Below, piece after piece: positions 42,852-42,985 of a DNA stretch of 42,985 nucleotides; the stretch's first letter is position 1, and each line of letters opens with the position of its first letter. Source of the DNA: CBDCGW01 sp964430745 (GTDB taxonomy: Bacteria; Acidobacteriota; UBA890); contig CAYSHI010000159.1 of NCBI GenBank assembly GCA_964430745.1, positions 1 to 42,985 on the forward strand, read 5' to 3'. The translations under genes were made by a program, and so were the position numbers. The notes below the pieces were generated by a model that made no database searches, had not been told where the DNA came from, and saw only the letters and a program-made list of their open reading frames with translations.

Positions 42852-42869
42852 TCCACGAACGAGACGCTA

Positions 42870-42985
42870 GTGGACTGTAACGGAAGAACCGTTAGTGTCG
42901 TGGTGGCGAAATGGGGGTGGATGCAAGGCGCTCCGACGCGGCGATGCCTTGGGCATCGTCAAGGAGGAGCAACGCCGCAGACGCC
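42870..42985. repeat. Hairpin-rich non-coding edge, candidate dispersed repeat
   Basis: Two hairpins: TAACGG-AAGAA-CCGTTA (42878-42894) and CGATGCC-TTG-GGCATCG (42942-42958), with GGCGCTCC and GGAGCAACGCC on opposite sides of the second. The lack of coding potential and the pile-up of inverted repeats resemble intergenic repeat elements. It continues past the window, so its full extent is unknown. Confidence 0.4.

Overview
High-GC bacterial chromosome segment, most consistent with an acidobacterium (Acidobacteriota, Vicinamibacteria-like). The inference rests on gene content: a PknB-type Ser/Thr kinase, a VWFA-related protein of the type best known from Acidobacteria, an ATPase-less duplicated MacB/FtsX permease (ADOP type), an Oar-like TonB-dependent receptor with an N-terminal carboxypeptidase-regulatory domain, and many secreted TPR/HEAT proteins. 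No rRNA, tRNA, CRISPR array, transposase or phage gene was found. All assignments come from reading translations and motifs; no database search was run.

Layout. 1-2.0 kb (minus): Ser/Thr kinase cut by the window edge, then a secreted VWFA-related protein. 2.2-6.3 kb (plus): Tat-exported DUF362 protein, Kup potassium transporter, hotdog thioesterase. 6.3-9.1 kb (minus): compact XRE regulator / unknown protein / VWA protein / Nudix hydrolase cluster with a near-ideal palindromic operator in front. 9.2-11.2 kb (minus): exported kinase-fold protein plus exported TPR protein. 11.4-15.6 kb: DUF488 protein, exported unknown protein, bifunctional FtcD carrying a C2H2-like finger, orphan HPt protein. 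15.8-18.2 kb: ADOP permease.

18.4-32.8 kb (plus) is the most distinctive part: a run of co-directional genes with short gaps or overlaps. It holds three Tat-exported Gfo/Idh/MocA-family proteins (two are tandem paralogues), a heptaheme cytochrome c fused to a membrane cytochrome-b-like domain, an exported discoidin-like protein, an Agl23-like GT-C membrane protein, an ApbE-type flavin transferase, an exported HEAT-repeat protein, a xylose-isomerase-like TIM barrel and a cytosolic Gfo/Idh/MocA oxidoreductase. I read this as a candidate carbohydrate oxidation or NAD-dependent glycoside-cleavage locus in the cell envelope, possibly with its own electron exit; the link is inferred from family membership and gene order only.

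32.9-36.9 kb: exported TPR protein and a TonB-dependent receptor with a long, hairpin-rich leader and a strong intrinsic terminator. 37.0-39.1 kb (minus): lipoprotein and aldo/keto reductase. 39.2-42.9 kb (plus): TRAP permeases DctQ and DctM without a DctP binding protein in the window, a threonine/serine-dehydratase-like PLP enzyme and a small membrane protein. A GTATAC-centred palindrome lies between the aldo/keto reductase and the TRAP genes. The right edge holds a hairpin-rich non-coding sequence resembling a dispersed repeat.
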